Source: Aldehydirespirator sp965116865
Lineage (GTDB): Bacteria > Actinomycetota > Acidimicrobiia > Acidimicrobiales > Aldehydirespiratoraceae
Direction of reading: 5' to 3'
NCBI GenBank assembly: GCA_965116865.1
Contig: OZ220727.1
Coordinates: forward strand, 434,001-498,000
DNA length: 64,000 nt
Of this stretch, positions 8,353-17,040 are shown piece by piece. Position numbers and translations under genes: made by a program. The notes beneath the pieces were generated by a model, which saw only the letters and a program-made list of their open reading frames with translations, was not told the DNA's origin and ran no database searches. Each line of letters opens with the position of its first letter. The stretch's first letter is position 1.

Positions 8353-8969
8353 GCCGTGGTCACGGCGCCCACCTCCAGGAGCCGGTAACCGGATCTCGAT
8401 ACCAGCCGGTCCACTCGATGGCCCCGGTCCACGAGCCGTCGGGCCAGCGAGTCGCTGCCGAGGTGGCGATGCACGACGAGGTGGGTTCGCCCGCCGTCGG
8501 CGAGGCGGTCGAGCCAGACGGCCAGCAGGCCGTGGAGGGCGTCCTTGCCGATTCGGATGGGGGGATTGCACAGGATGCGGTCGAAGCGGCGTGCGGGGCT
8601 CACTTCGTCGGGGCGGGCCACCGTCACGTTGTCGGCGCGGTTGCGTTCGGCGTTGCCGGCAGTGAGGGCCAATGCCCGCTCGTTGACGTCCACGGCGAGC
8701 ACCTCGGACGCGGGCGACCACCGCCCGGCGAAGCAGGCGATCGGCCCCCAGCCGCATCCCAGGTCGAGCACCTGGCCGTCGCCGGCGTCGAGCGGCGGCG
8801 CCTCCAGCAGCAGCAGCCTCGTGCCGGCATCCAGCCGGTCAGGCGAGAACACCCCCGAATCGGTCTCGAAGGTCAGTCGCGTCCCAGCGACGGCGACCGT
8901 GATCGTTCGGGGCGCGGACGCTGCCGGAGGATCAACCTCGAAGTATTGGCCTCCGGCCGGCGTGCTCAT
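8349..8969 (-). CDS. RsmC-like class I SAM-dependent methyltransferase
   Basis: It is likely an RNA guanine-N2 methyltransferase of the RsmC/RlmG group. The SAM-binding motif is VLDLGCGWGPIA, the acidic loop AVDVNERAL, and the catalytic CNPPIRIGK matches the NPP signature of N-methyltransferases. The start was set at the ATG of 8969 (MSTPAGGQYFEV). An upstream ATG at 9038 is an in-frame copy made by the 69-bp repeat and would add 23 residues. The gene is translationally coupled to the downstream SpoU-type enzyme. Confidence 0.8.
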   Translation of the reverse strand: MSTPAGGQYFEVDPPAASAPRTITVAVAGTRLTFETDSGVFSPDRLDAGTRLLLLEAPPLDAGDGQVLDLGCGWGPIACFAGRWSPASEVLAVDVNERALALTAGNAERNRADNVTVARPDEVSPARRFDRILCNPPIRIGKDALHGLLAVWLDRLADGGRTHLVVHRHLGSDSLARRLVDRGHRVDRLVSRSGYRLLEVGAVTTA

Positions 8970-9215
8970 GCTGCGGTGTTGTGCCGCGGGTTCGGCCATG
9001 GCGCGGCGTGTGGCGTGCTGCTCGGCCGGCGTGCTCATGCTGCGGTGTTGTGCCGCGGGTTCGGCCGTGGCGCGGCGTGTGGCGTGCTGCTCGGCCGGCG
9101 GGTGTTCATGCTGCGGTGTTGTGCCGCGGGTTCGGCCGTGGCGCGGCGTGTGGCGTGCTGCTCGGCCGGCGGGTGTTCATGCTGCGGTGTTGTGCCGCGG
9201 GTTCGGCCATGGCGC
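8967..9215. repeat. 3.5 copies of a 69-71-bp tandem repeat at the rsmC-like gene start
   Basis: Units begin at 8967, 9036, 9107 and 9178, giving periods of 69, 71 and 71. Each carries a CAT, that is an ATG on the minus strand, so the start codon of the rsmC-like gene has been multiplied. The first two copies stay in frame with the gene and the others do not. The array fills the gap to the divergent def gene and ends just before its -10 box. Confidence 0.9.
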
Positions 9216-9220
9216 GACGG

Positions 9221-9226
9221 TAGCCT
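9221..9226 (+). promoter_or_regulatory. -10 box TAGCCT of def, leaderless spacing
   Basis: TAGCCT ends 6 nt before the def GTG, and no ribosome binding site is visible. It lies directly after the last repeat unit. Confidence 0.6.
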
Positions 9227-9232
9227 CGAACG

Positions 9233-9796
9233 GTGGCCGCCCCCTACGACATACGCATCATCGGTGATCCGGTGCTGCGCCGCCGCGCCGCCGACGTCGC
9301 CGACGTCGATGCTGGGATGGTGCGCATCGTCGAGGGGATGGTGGAGACGATGTACGCCGCGGAGGGGGTGGGGCTGGCCGCTCCCCAGATCGGGGTGCAG
9401 AAACGCCTGTTCGTGTGGGACCTCGGCGACGGACCGCACGCCATCGTCAACCCGCGGATCGTCGAGTCCGACGGCGAATGGGTCTACGACGAGGGGTGTC
9501 TGTCGGTGCCGGGGCTGTCGTGGAAGATCGTGAGGCCCAAGCAGGTCCACGTCGTCGGCCGCGATCTGGACGGCAACGAGGTCTCCGTCGAGGCCGACGA
9601 GATCGAGGCCCGCCTGTTCCAGCACGAGCTGGACCACCTCGACGGGACGCTGCTCATTGAGCGGCTTGACGAGGCCACCCGCAAGGCCGCCTTTCGCAGA
9701 CTGCGCGAGCTGGGGATCGGTTCGGGCTCGACGGCCGCGGCACGTCCTTCGCAGGCGGAAGGGAACGCGGCCTCGGGCGGCTTGTGCCTGCTGTGA
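9233..9796 (+). CDS. def: peptide deformylase
   Basis: This metalloenzyme removes the formyl group from nascent proteins. All three family motifs are intact: GVGLAAPQIG at about 43-52, EGCLSVPG with the metal-binding Cys, and QHELDHLDG with the HExxH pair. The last 25 residues are a variable tail. It is followed, with a 4-bp GTGA overlap, by fmt, the enzyme that adds the formyl group, which is a classic pairing. Confidence 0.95.
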   Translation: MAAPYDIRIIGDPVLRRRAADVADVDAGMVRIVEGMVETMYAAEGVGLAAPQIGVQKRLFVWDLGDGPHAIVNPRIVESDGEWVYDEGCLSVPGLSWKIVRPKQVHVVGRDLDGNEVSVEADEIEARLFQHELDHLDGTLLIERLDEATRKAAFRRLRELGIGSGSTAAARPSQAEGNAASGGLCLL

Positions 9797-10791
9797 AGGC
9801 GGGCAGCATCCGAGCCCACGGGGAGCTCGGGCCACTGCCTCGTTCGGGGCTGCACGAAGCAGACAGCAGGTCGCGTCCCGCCCGCTCGGCCTCCGGACCG
9901 GCGCGCGTCGTCTACTTCGGCACGCCGGAAGTGGCGGTGCCGCCTCTGCAGGCTCTGTGCCGCGTCGGCCACGTCGTGGCGCTGGTGGTCACCCGCCCCC
10001 CCAAGCGGCGGGGCCGGCGCCAGGCGCCCACTCCCTCGCCGGTGGCGGTCGCAGCAGCCGAGATGGGGCTGGCCGCCACCTGCGACCTTTCCGACGCTCT
10101 GCACGTCGAGGCTGATCTAGGCATCGTCGTCGCCTACGGCGAGCACATTCCCGACGAGGTTCTCGAACGCCGCCGCACCGTCAACCTGCACTTCTCGCTG
10201 CTGCCTCGCTGGCGGGGGGCGGCGCCGGTGGAGCGTGCCATCCTGGCCGGCGACACCGCGACCGGGGTCTGCCTGATGGACGTGGCATCCGAGATCGACG
10301 CCGGCGCCGTGTACCGGCGGGCGTCCACGTCCATCGAACCGCAGGAGTCGGCCGCCGAGCTGCGGGCCCGGCTCTGCGATATGGGCATCGGGCTGCTCAT
10401 GGATGCCCTCAGCGAGGGGTTCGGTGATCCGGTGGCCCAGTCGGGCGAGACGACCTGGGCCGACCGGATCAGTGTCTCGGAGTTGCGGGTCGACTGGTCG
10501 GCGCCGGCCGAGCACGTGCTGCGGCTGGTGCGGGTCGGCGATGCTTGGACCACCTTCCGGAACCGGCGGCTCAAAGTGCTGGAGGCCCGGCTCGCAGCCG
10601 CCGCCGGCCGACCCGGCGACGCCGGCACGATGACTCTGGGCACGCGGTCGGGTGACGGGCCGGCGGTGAGTGTCGCTGCCGGGAGCGGCGCGGTCGAGCT
10701 CGTGACCGTGCAGTCGGAGGGGCGGGCCGCGGTCCCCGCCCGCGACTGGGTCAACGGCGCTTGCATCTCCGACGGCGAGCGATTCGAGTGA
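9793..10791 (+). CDS. fmt: methionyl-tRNA formyltransferase
   Basis: It formylates initiator Met-tRNA with 10-formyl-tetrahydrofolate. The catalytic fold starts only at about residue 37 (RVVYFGTPEVAVPPL), so there is an unusual 36-residue N-terminal extension. Key motifs are VNLHFSLLPRWRGAAPVERA with the catalytic Asn, His and Ser region, and GVCLMDVASEIDAG. The C-terminal tRNA-binding domain follows (SELRVDWSAPAEHVLRLVR). GTG 9793 overlaps the def stop; GTG 9784 is also possible. The last 12 codons are copied again downstream at 10903-10937. Confidence 0.92.
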   Translation: MKAGSIRAHGELGPLPRSGLHEADSRSRPARSASGPARVVYFGTPEVAVPPLQALCRVGHVVALVVTRPPKRRGRRQAPTPSPVAVAAAEMGLAATCDLSDALHVEADLGIVVAYGEHIPDEVLERRRTVNLHFSLLPRWRGAAPVERAILAGDTATGVCLMDVASEIDAGAVYRRASTSIEPQESAAELRARLCDMGIGLLMDALSEGFGDPVAQSGETTWADRISVSELRVDWSAPAEHVLRLVRVGDAWTTFRNRRLKVLEARLAAAAGRPGDAGTMTLGTRSGDGPAVSVAAGSGAVELVTVQSEGRAAVPARDWVNGACISDGERFE

Positions 10792-10937
10792 GCGGTGTGT
10801 CGGGCTCGGAGGCGGGGTCCAGTCCTCGGCGCTTGCATCTCCGACGTGGCCGGGATGCCCGAGCCGCGGGTGTGTCGGGCTCGGAGGCGGGGTCCAGTCC
10901 TCGGCGCTTGCATCTCCGACGGCGAGCGATTCGAGTG
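10756..10937 (+). repeat. tandem duplication (72 and 75 bp) of the fmt 3' end
   Basis: A block beginning GGCGCTTGCATCTCCGAC recurs at 10756, 10828 and 10903. The first copy is the end of fmt. The third again contains the final fmt codons and a stop, followed by different sequence. The middle copy diverges after the core. The rest of the unit (CGGGCTCGGAGGCGGGGTCC) is shared by the two intervals. No gene is seen between fmt and rsmB. Confidence 0.88.
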
Positions 10938-10984
10938 ACGGTGAGCGCGGATGGATCGTGAGCGTGTCGCGGCGAGGCGCTGCG

Positions 10985-11086
10985 CTTTTCGCTCGTGTTG
11001 GCTGCACTCACGGGCCGTTTGGGCCACAGCCGCGCTCAACGCTGTGTTTGGGTTGTTGGCGGCGGCAGGCGATCCGCTCGGCCTCC
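10985..11086 (+). repeat. dispersed intergenic repeat family, copy A
   Basis: This stretch between fmt and rsmB shares two blocks with four other places in the window: CACGGGCCG-TTGGGCCA near the middle and ATCCGCTCGGCCTC at the end. It is the most diverged copy. The rsmB GTG follows directly. Confidence 0.6.
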
Positions 11087-11087
11087 G

Positions 11088-12248
11088 GTGAGCCGGCCTG
11101 ACCGCGCCGGGGAGCCTTCCAGCGGCCGGCAAGCGGTCACCGACGCCCGCCGCCTGGCGCTCGACGTGCTGGTTCGTGTGGACACGGGGGGCGCCTACGC
11201 CAATGTGGCTCTGCCTGCCGCGCTCGAGAAGGCCGACCTCGAGCAGCGCGACCGGGCCTTCGCCACTGAACTGGTCTACGGCGTGACTCGACGCCGCCGG
11301 GCGCTCGACTGGATTCTGGACGCCTTCCTAGTGGCCGCGCCGTCGGCCCCCGCGAGAGCCGCGCTGCGCATGGGCGTCTACCAGATCACCGAGTTGGGCA
11401 CCCCGGCCTATGCGGCTGTGTCGGCCACCGTGTCGGCCGCACCTCGCAAGCACCGGGCCCTGGTCAACGCGGTGCTGCGTCGCGTCGCCGACGCGGGCGC
11501 GCCTGACTGGCCGGACGATCCGACCCGGCTCAGCTACCCGGATTGGGTAGTCGACATCTTGGCCGACGACATCGGTCGCTCCGCGGCCTTGAGAGCGTTG
11601 GAGTCGATGAACGGCCCATCCCGACTGCACCGGCGCCAGGATGGCTATGTACAGGACCTGTGTTCCCAGATGGTGGTCGACGCGGTCGATGTGCAGGCCG
11701 GGGATCTCGTGGCTGACCTTTGCGCCGCTCCGGGCGGCAAGGCCACGGGCCTGGCGGCGCGCGGCGCGACCGTGGTTGCCTGCGACTCGCACCGGGGCCG
11801 GGCCCGGTTGCTGGAAGCCAACCGGCGCGCTCTGGGGGCCGCGTCGATGACGGTTGTGGCCGCCGACGGCCGGCGCCCGCCGCTGTGTCCCGACCGGTTC
11901 GAGGCGGTGCTGGTGGACGCTCCGTGCAGCGGTTTGGGAACCCTGCGACGCCGTCCGGACGCCCGCTGGCGCATCGAGCGGTCGGCCGTGCCCCGGCTGG
12001 TCGAGTTGCAGCGGGCTCTTCTCCGCTCGGCCGCCGGACTGCTGCGCCCCGGCGGCCAGCTCGTTTACAGCGTCTGCACCCTCACCGCAGCGGAGACACT
12101 GGGTGTCGCTGAGCACGCCTCCCGTGACGATCGTCTGGTGTCCCAGCCGTTTTCTCAGGAGCCGTGGTTGCCGCACGGCGACGGCGCGATTCTGCTCCCC
12201 GACGCAGATCACGACGGTATGGCCCTGTTCCGCTGGCACCGCCGCTGA
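11088..12248 (+). CDS. rsmB: 16S rRNA m5C967-type methyltransferase (RsmB/Sun)
   Basis: The 386-residue protein has an N-terminal NusB-like RNA-binding domain (RRLALDVLVRVDTGGAYANV, then ELVYGVTRRRRALDWIL) and a C-terminal RNA m5C methyltransferase domain. There CAAPGGKATGLA binds SAM, DAPCSGLGTLRRRPD holds the catalytic PC motif and YSVCTLT the second catalytic Cys. GTG 11088 is the best start; the open frame upstream is repeat sequence. It belongs with def and fmt in a translation-related run. Confidence 0.9.
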   Translation: MSRPDRAGEPSSGRQAVTDARRLALDVLVRVDTGGAYANVALPAALEKADLEQRDRAFATELVYGVTRRRRALDWILDAFLVAAPSAPARAALRMGVYQITELGTPAYAAVSATVSAAPRKHRALVNAVLRRVADAGAPDWPDDPTRLSYPDWVVDILADDIGRSAALRALESMNGPSRLHRRQDGYVQDLCSQMVVDAVDVQAGDLVADLCAAPGGKATGLAARGATVVACDSHRGRARLLEANRRALGAASMTVVAADGRRPPLCPDRFEAVLVDAPCSGLGTLRRRPDARWRIERSAVPRLVELQRALLRSAAGLLRPGGQLVYSVCTLTAAETLGVAEHASRDDRLVSQPFSQEPWLPHGDGAILLPDADHDGMALFRWHRR

Positions 12249-12300
12249 ATGGGCAGCTGAGGAGTCCCGAACGAGTACTCGTGTCTGCCGATTCTTTCCA

Positions 12301-12430
12301 CGGACCGCGCGATTATCGGGGCGAAGATCGCGGCTCCCCGCGTTTTCGCGCAGGCTCCATTCTGTGAGGCCTCGGACCGCGCGATTACCGGCTCCCCGCG
12401 TTTTCGCGCAGGCTCCATTCTGTGAGGCGG
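12301..12430 (+). repeat. 72-bp tandem duplication before the MoaB-like gene
   Basis: CGGACCGCGCGATTA occurs at 12301 and 12373, exactly 72 bp apart. The second copy has lost 14 bp inside, then both continue with GGCTCCCCGCGTTTTCGCGC and end CATTCTGTGAGGC. The gap between rsmB and the next gene (12249-12462) holds nothing else apart from the promoter. Confidence 0.9.
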
Positions 12431-12450
12431 CTTGGGGAGGTGCCTGCGGA

Positions 12451-12456
12451 TAGGGT
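12451..12456 (+). promoter_or_regulatory. -10 box TAGGGT of the MoaB-like gene, leaderless spacing
   Basis: TAGGGT ends 6 nt before the GTG start. The same box and spacing recur before the MNT gene on the other strand at 52505-52510. Confidence 0.55.
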
Positions 12457-12462
12457 CGGGCC

Positions 12463-12963
12463 GTGACGAACGGGAGTGATGCTGGGTTGGAGGCCAAGGT
12501 TCTGACCGTGTCCGACGGGGTCGTGCAGGGCACCCGGCAGGATCGCAGCGGCGAGGCGCTGGGAGAGTACCTCGCAACCGAGGGCTGGGCGGTGGTCGAG
12601 CGGACCGCGGCGGCCGACGGCGCGGAGTCGGTGGCAGGGGAGTTGCGCCGGCTGGCCGACGGCTTCCACGGATTGATCGTCACCACCGGCGGCACCGGTT
12701 TCGGGCCCCGCGACGCCACACCCGAGGGAACCAAGGCCGTGCTTGACCGAGAGGCGCCCGGCCTGGCTGAGGCCATGCGGTTGGTCAATCCGCTGGGCCG
12801 GCTCTCCCGTGGCACTGCAGGCACGATCGGCGCAGCGCTGGTCTTGAACACGCCTGGCTCCTCCGCGGGCTGCGTGGAGACGGTGAAGGCCGTGATCGAC
12901 GTAGTGGGCCACGCCGTGCGGCTCCTGGTCGACAACTACGACCCTCATCCCCACGGCGGGTAG
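12463..12963 (+). CDS. MoaB/MogA-family molybdopterin-binding protein
   Basis: This is a single-domain, 166-residue member of the family that binds or adenylylates molybdopterin during molybdenum cofactor synthesis. It shows TVSDGVVQGTRQDRSGEALG at the start, the signature TTGGTGFGPRDATPE at about 69-83, and LSRGTAGTIG with NTPGSSAGCVETV. No other cofactor gene is near it, so the role in this organism rests on the family alone. It starts with GTG behind a leaderless-type promoter. Confidence 0.85.
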   Translation: MTNGSDAGLEAKVLTVSDGVVQGTRQDRSGEALGEYLATEGWAVVERTAAADGAESVAGELRRLADGFHGLIVTTGGTGFGPRDATPEGTKAVLDREAPGLAEAMRLVNPLGRLSRGTAGTIGAALVLNTPGSSAGCVETVKAVIDVVGHAVRLLVDNYDPHPHGG

Positions 12964-13063
12964 CTCAAAGCAGCCTGGTCCGACCGGCCCGGGGCAGAGC
13001 GCCGTTGTGGGCCGCTAGCCTCGGCGCTCCGAGAACCTCGTCGTCGACCGCCGCAGGACCCCG

Positions 13064-13939
13064 ATGCTGAAGCTAGTCCTTCCCAAAGGATCGCTCGAGA
13101 AGCCCACGCTCGAGTTGTTCGAGGACGCCGATCTGCCGGTCCGGCGGTCCTCCGATGTGGCCTACAGAGCCTCGGTGGCCGACCCGCGCATCGACGACGT
13201 GCGGATCCTGCGGCCCCAGGAGATCCCAGTCTATGTAGCCGACGGCCTGTTCGACGTCGGCGTCACCGGGCGGGACTGGGTGTCCGAGACCGGAAGCGAG
13301 GTGGTCTCGCTGGGGGAGCTGCGGTACTCGAAGGCGACGTCGCTGCCGATCCGGGTGGTGCTGGCCGTGGCCGGCGGCTCGCCCTACCGGAGCGTCGCCG
13401 ACCTGCCGCAGGGTGTGCGGGTGTCGACCGAGTACCCGGCGCTCACCCGACGGTTCTTCGCCGACGCCGGCATCGAAGCCCGGATCGCGCTCAGCTACGG
13501 CGCCACCGAGGCCAAGGTGCCCGACATCGTGGACGCGGTGGTGGAGATCACCGAGACCGGCCGGGCGCTGCGGGCCGCCGGGCTGCGGATCATCGACACC
13601 CTGCTGACCTCCTACACCGAGCTGATCGCCAACCCCGCCGCCGCGGCCGACGCCGGCAAGCGGCATGCCATGGGCCAGATCTGCACGCTGCTGCAGGGCG
13701 TGCTGGAGGCCCGGGGCAAGGTGCTGGTGAAGTTGAACGTCGGCGCCGACGCGCTCGACGACGTGATCGGATTGCTGCCCGCCATGAAGGCCCCCACCGT
13801 CAACGAGCTGTTTCGCGGCGCCGGCTACGCGGTGGAGACGGTGGTGCCCCGCAGCGAGATCAACGTCTTGATCCCCGCCCTGCGCGACCTCGGCGCCACC
13901 GACATAGTGGAGATGCCCATCTCCAAGATCGTCCCGTGA
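13064..13939 (+). CDS. hisG: ATP phosphoribosyltransferase, long (HisG-L) form
   Basis: It joins ATP and PRPP in the first, feedback-inhibited step of histidine synthesis. At 291 residues it is the long form that needs no HisZ. The PRPP-binding region ATEAKVPDIVDAVVEITETG is at about 147-166. The C-terminal regulatory histidine-binding domain is present, ending GATDIVEMPISKIVP. No other his gene except a hisC-like aminotransferase far away is in the window. A TAGCCT box at 13016-13021 leaves a leader of about 40 nt. Confidence 0.94.
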   Translation: MLKLVLPKGSLEKPTLELFEDADLPVRRSSDVAYRASVADPRIDDVRILRPQEIPVYVADGLFDVGVTGRDWVSETGSEVVSLGELRYSKATSLPIRVVLAVAGGSPYRSVADLPQGVRVSTEYPALTRRFFADAGIEARIALSYGATEAKVPDIVDAVVEITETGRALRAAGLRIIDTLLTSYTELIANPAAAADAGKRHAMGQICTLLQGVLEARGKVLVKLNVGADALDDVIGLLPAMKAPTVNELFRGAGYAVETVVPRSEINVLIPALRDLGATDIVEMPISKIVP

Positions 13940-13952
13940 GGGGAGTATCGCC

Positions 13953-14168
13953 GTGAAGCGTGGATGGCTGAAGTACGGGGTCGGCCCCGCGATCGCGGTG
14001 GGTGCGGGCGGCGGCGCGGGTGCGGGTGCCGTCTTCGGGGCCCCCGGTGCGGGAGCGGCTGTCGGAGCCGCCGTCGGTGTAGTGGTGGGCGTGTGGATCT
14101 CGCGACGCCTCGCCGATCGGGCGGCGCCTGCTGACGGGACGCCTCGCCGATCGGGCGGCGCCTGCTGA
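13953..14168 (+). CDS. small glycine/alanine-rich membrane protein, unknown function
   Basis: This predicted 71-residue protein has a basic start (MKRGWLKYGVG) and one long hydrophobic stretch rich in glycine and alanine (about residues 11-50), with GxxxG-like spacing. It could be a membrane helix or helical pair. The GTG has a GGGGAG upstream, and it lies 14 bp after hisG. Its last 20 residues are written by the 34-bp tandem repeat that follows, so the C-terminus is probably not conserved. I do not recognise a family. Confidence 0.5.
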   Translation: MKRGWLKYGVGPAIAVGAGGGAGAGAVFGAPGAGAAVGAAVGVVVGVWISRRLADRAAPADGTPRRSGGAC

Positions 14169-14290
14169 CGGGACGCCTCGCCGATCGGGCGGCGCCTGCT
14201 GACGGGACGCCTCGTCGATAGGGCGACAGCAGCGAGCACGGCTGGCGCCGGCCCCGTTGAGTCTCGTCGAGGTTGAGTCTCGTCGAGGCC
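14104..14290 (+). repeat. 34-bp tandem repeat (3 full copies and a decayed fourth), then a 16-bp doublet
   Basis: Units starting GACGCCTCGCCGATCGGGCG lie at 14104, 14138 and 14172, with a mutated fourth at 14206. Next, GAGTCTCGTCGAGG occurs twice 16 bp apart at about 14259-14290. The first units form the end of the small membrane protein. The rest fills the gap to the convergent SMC-like gene. Confidence 0.88.
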
Positions 14291-14339
14291 GACGAGGGCG
14301 AACCCTGCGGCAACGGTCCTCGACACGAGCCGCCTGGTG

Positions 14340-16970
14340 TCAGGAGCCCCGGGGCAGGCGGATCGTGGCGGCGTTGCCGACGTGGGCGTACCGGCCGGGC
14401 GCGCAGGTGAGGATGATCACCTGGCACTGCTCGCCGGCGGCGGCGATCGCCGCGCCCATGCGCTCGAGGCGGTCGGCGTCGCTCCAGCCGAGGGCGTCGT
14501 CGATGATGACCGGCGCGCCGCCTCCGTCGGGGCTGACGATGGCTGCGCAAGCAAGTCGGCAGAGCACGCCGATCTGCTCGCGGGCGCCGGTGCTCAGCTG
14601 ATCGACGTTCAGGGTGTCGCCGTCGAGGGTGCGACGCACGACGCGAAGGCTGTCGTCCACGTCCACCGCGAAGGATGAGCCGAACACGATGCGTCCGAGT
14701 TGTTCTATGCGCTCCTTGAATGGCCCGACATAGCGTTGTCTGGACTCTTGGCGGCGGCGCAGGAACGTGTCGTGGAGCAGTCTGGCGGCCTGCGCCCGGG
14801 CCTCGGTGCGCTCGTGGTCACGCTCCATGCGGCGCAGCCTGCTCTCGGTCTCGCCGAGTTGGGTGTGGAGCCCCTGGTCGCCTCCGACGGCGAGTTTGAA
14901 GCGCCGGTCGGCCTGCTCCTCCTCGTTGGACTGCAGGGCGTCGCGTGCCCGTTCCGCGGAGGTGCGGGCGTTGCGGAGCCGGACCTCCAACGACTCGGGG
15001 TCCACGGCCCGGAGCTCGGACGCAGCGGCCTCCAGTGATCTCTGAGCGTCTTCGAGTCGCTGAGCCGACTCAGCCACGGCGGCCTCGATCTCGTCGTCGG
15101 AGCGCTGCGACCTGACATCGCTCAGTCGCCTCTCCGCCTCCTGCGAAGCGGTGCGGGCGCCTTCGATCCTGCCGCTGAGCTTCGACTTCTCTTTCTGTTG
15201 TTCTTGGAGCGCGGCGTCGGCGGCCTCAGCCTCTTGCCGACGTGCCCCGTGCTGCTGCTTCAAGTCGTCGACGGAGCGCGCCTGTGCCGCGGCGATCCGC
15301 TTGGCCTCTTCGTAGTCGGGCGGGGGAGGCGGATCTTCGGGCCGCTCCGCGGAGTATGAGGCGATGCGGCCCGTGAGTCTCTCGACCTTGCTGTGCAGTT
15401 CGTCGATGGTCAGATCCCTGAGGTCGCGTCTTTTCGTCTCGACGGCGTCGGCGCGCTCGCGCTGGGCTTCCTTGCGCGCTTCGGAGGCAATTCTCGCCTG
15501 CTCGACGTCGGCGACTGCCCCCGATTCGCAGAGACGGCGCAGCTCGTCGTGGGCGTCGCGGCGCTCGTCGGCGAGACTTCTCGCCCCGGTACCCGGGCGC
15601 ACCCGGACTCTGACGGTGTCGGGCACTTCCAACACGGCGTCGTCATCGACCACGATGCGGCGGGTGTCTCCCGCAGCCAGCGTCACGTCCTCGCCGTTGA
15701 TATGCACGGAAAGGCCGCGCAAGGCGATCGTCTCGACTGAGGCCACGGCGGAGTCCGCCTGCACCACGGCGATGTTGGCCTGCTCGATCCGCTGCAGCAG
15801 CTCTTCGTCGACCTTTGCCGACGCCAGCCGGTCATCGGCGGCCTTCAGCCTCTGCTCCGCTTCGGCGACCCGTTCGTAGCGCTCGCCCAACTGGTCCACC
15901 TCGATCCGTCGGCGGTGGTGGTCGCGGTCCTCGTCGGCGCGTCGCTGCACGGTCTCGGCCGTTCGCAGAGCCTCCCGCGCCTTCTCAGCCGCGCTCGCAG
16001 CCAGTCCTGCCCTGTGGATGGCCGCGGCCAGAGCCGGCGCCGCCTGTTCAGCTTGCGCATGGAGTGCGGACAGTTGATCGGCCGTCGTGGCGACCGAATC
16101 GATCAGCTCGCAGCGACGCGTCCGGTCGGTGTCGGCGCGGCCGAGCCTTGCCCGGGCTGCGTCCTCGGCGGCGGTTCGGAGGTCGACCTCGGCGCGCAGT
16201 TTCTCCGCTGCGGCCCACTGATCTTCCAGATCTCGAGCCCGCTGATCGCATTCGTCGCGTGTGCGGTCGAGCTGGCGCGCCTCGACCTGCAGGCGGTTCA
16301 GCTCATCGAGGTCGCCGTCCAGCGCGGCCATCTGCTTCGCCAGATCCTCCATCTGGGCTCGGACGTCCTCGACTTCCGTCCGCCGCTTCGTTCGATCCCC
16401 TCTGGGCCGGCCGTGCGCCGTCCAGTACGGCTCCTGCTCCGCGCGCACGCGGGTCCAGAGGTCGTCGTCCTCGTCGGCCGCGGCTGCGCCGGCGGCGGCT
16501 AGATCGAGCGCGTTCATGAGGGACGGCACGTCGAAGCCCGGCACGGCCAGCTCGGTGCCCTGCTCGACGCGCAGCGCGGCCCACAGCTTGTCGTCCAGGG
16601 TCTCGCTCAGGATCTCCTCTACCCGGTCGTGGGCCTTCCTGCCGCGGAGTTGCTCATGCCGTGGTTCGACGATTTCCAGCGTCGTCTCGGGACTGCGCAG
16701 CCACCGCTTGCGGTAGACGAATCGATACTGGCCCGAGGACATCTCCACCTCGACTTCCGGCCCGGCGTCACGGTCGACCGGCTGAGCCGACAGGACTTGC
16801 CGGTGACGGGAGGAGTCGAGCCTCTCGAGCACCAGGTCGAGTCCCTGGGGAATGCAGGTCTTGCCGATCTCGTTGGGGCCCTCGACGACGGTGACGCCCT
16901 CGGCGGAGAACTCGACCTCGCAGTCCTCGACGCCGCGGTAGTCGCGCAGCCGCACGCGGCAGAGCCTCAC
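14340..16970 (-). CDS. SMC/SbcC/YhaN-like ATPase with long coiled coils
   Basis: This 876-residue ABC-type ATPase is likely the ATPase half of an Mre11-Rad50-like DNA-processing pair with the metallophosphoesterase next to it. Walker A is GPNEIGKT at about residue 32, the ABC signature is LSTGAREQIGVL and Walker B is PVIIDDALGWSD near the C-terminus. The ~550 residues between are charged heptad-type coiled coil. There is no obvious CxxC zinc hook in the middle, which fits YhaN better than SbcC. GTG 16970 has GGGAG 7 nt upstream; an earlier GTG at 17024 is possible. Confidence 0.8.
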   Translation of the reverse strand: MRLCRVRLRDYRGVEDCEVEFSAEGVTVVEGPNEIGKTCIPQGLDLVLERLDSSRHRQVLSAQPVDRDAGPEVEVEMSSGQYRFVYRKRWLRSPETTLEIVEPRHEQLRGRKAHDRVEEILSETLDDKLWAALRVEQGTELAVPGFDVPSLMNALDLAAAGAAAADEDDDLWTRVRAEQEPYWTAHGRPRGDRTKRRTEVEDVRAQMEDLAKQMAALDGDLDELNRLQVEARQLDRTRDECDQRARDLEDQWAAAEKLRAEVDLRTAAEDAARARLGRADTDRTRRCELIDSVATTADQLSALHAQAEQAAPALAAAIHRAGLAASAAEKAREALRTAETVQRRADEDRDHHRRRIEVDQLGERYERVAEAEQRLKAADDRLASAKVDEELLQRIEQANIAVVQADSAVASVETIALRGLSVHINGEDVTLAAGDTRRIVVDDDAVLEVPDTVRVRVRPGTGARSLADERRDAHDELRRLCESGAVADVEQARIASEARKEAQRERADAVETKRRDLRDLTIDELHSKVERLTGRIASYSAERPEDPPPPPDYEEAKRIAAAQARSVDDLKQQHGARRQEAEAADAALQEQQKEKSKLSGRIEGARTASQEAERRLSDVRSQRSDDEIEAAVAESAQRLEDAQRSLEAAASELRAVDPESLEVRLRNARTSAERARDALQSNEEEQADRRFKLAVGGDQGLHTQLGETESRLRRMERDHERTEARAQAARLLHDTFLRRRQESRQRYVGPFKERIEQLGRIVFGSSFAVDVDDSLRVVRRTLDGDTLNVDQLSTGAREQIGVLCRLACAAIVSPDGGGAPVIIDDALGWSDADRLERMGAAIAAAGEQCQVIILTCAPGRYAHVGNAATIRLPRGS

Positions 16971-17040
16971 GCCGGCGCTCCCGCGCCGCAGCGGGCCGAT
17001 AGGCCGGGACGCACCCGCGGACACGGGATCGGGCGCGCTC

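Noticed and set aside
10903..10937. A second short gene after fmt
   Set aside because: It is only a copy of the last fmt codons and stop inside the tandem duplication.
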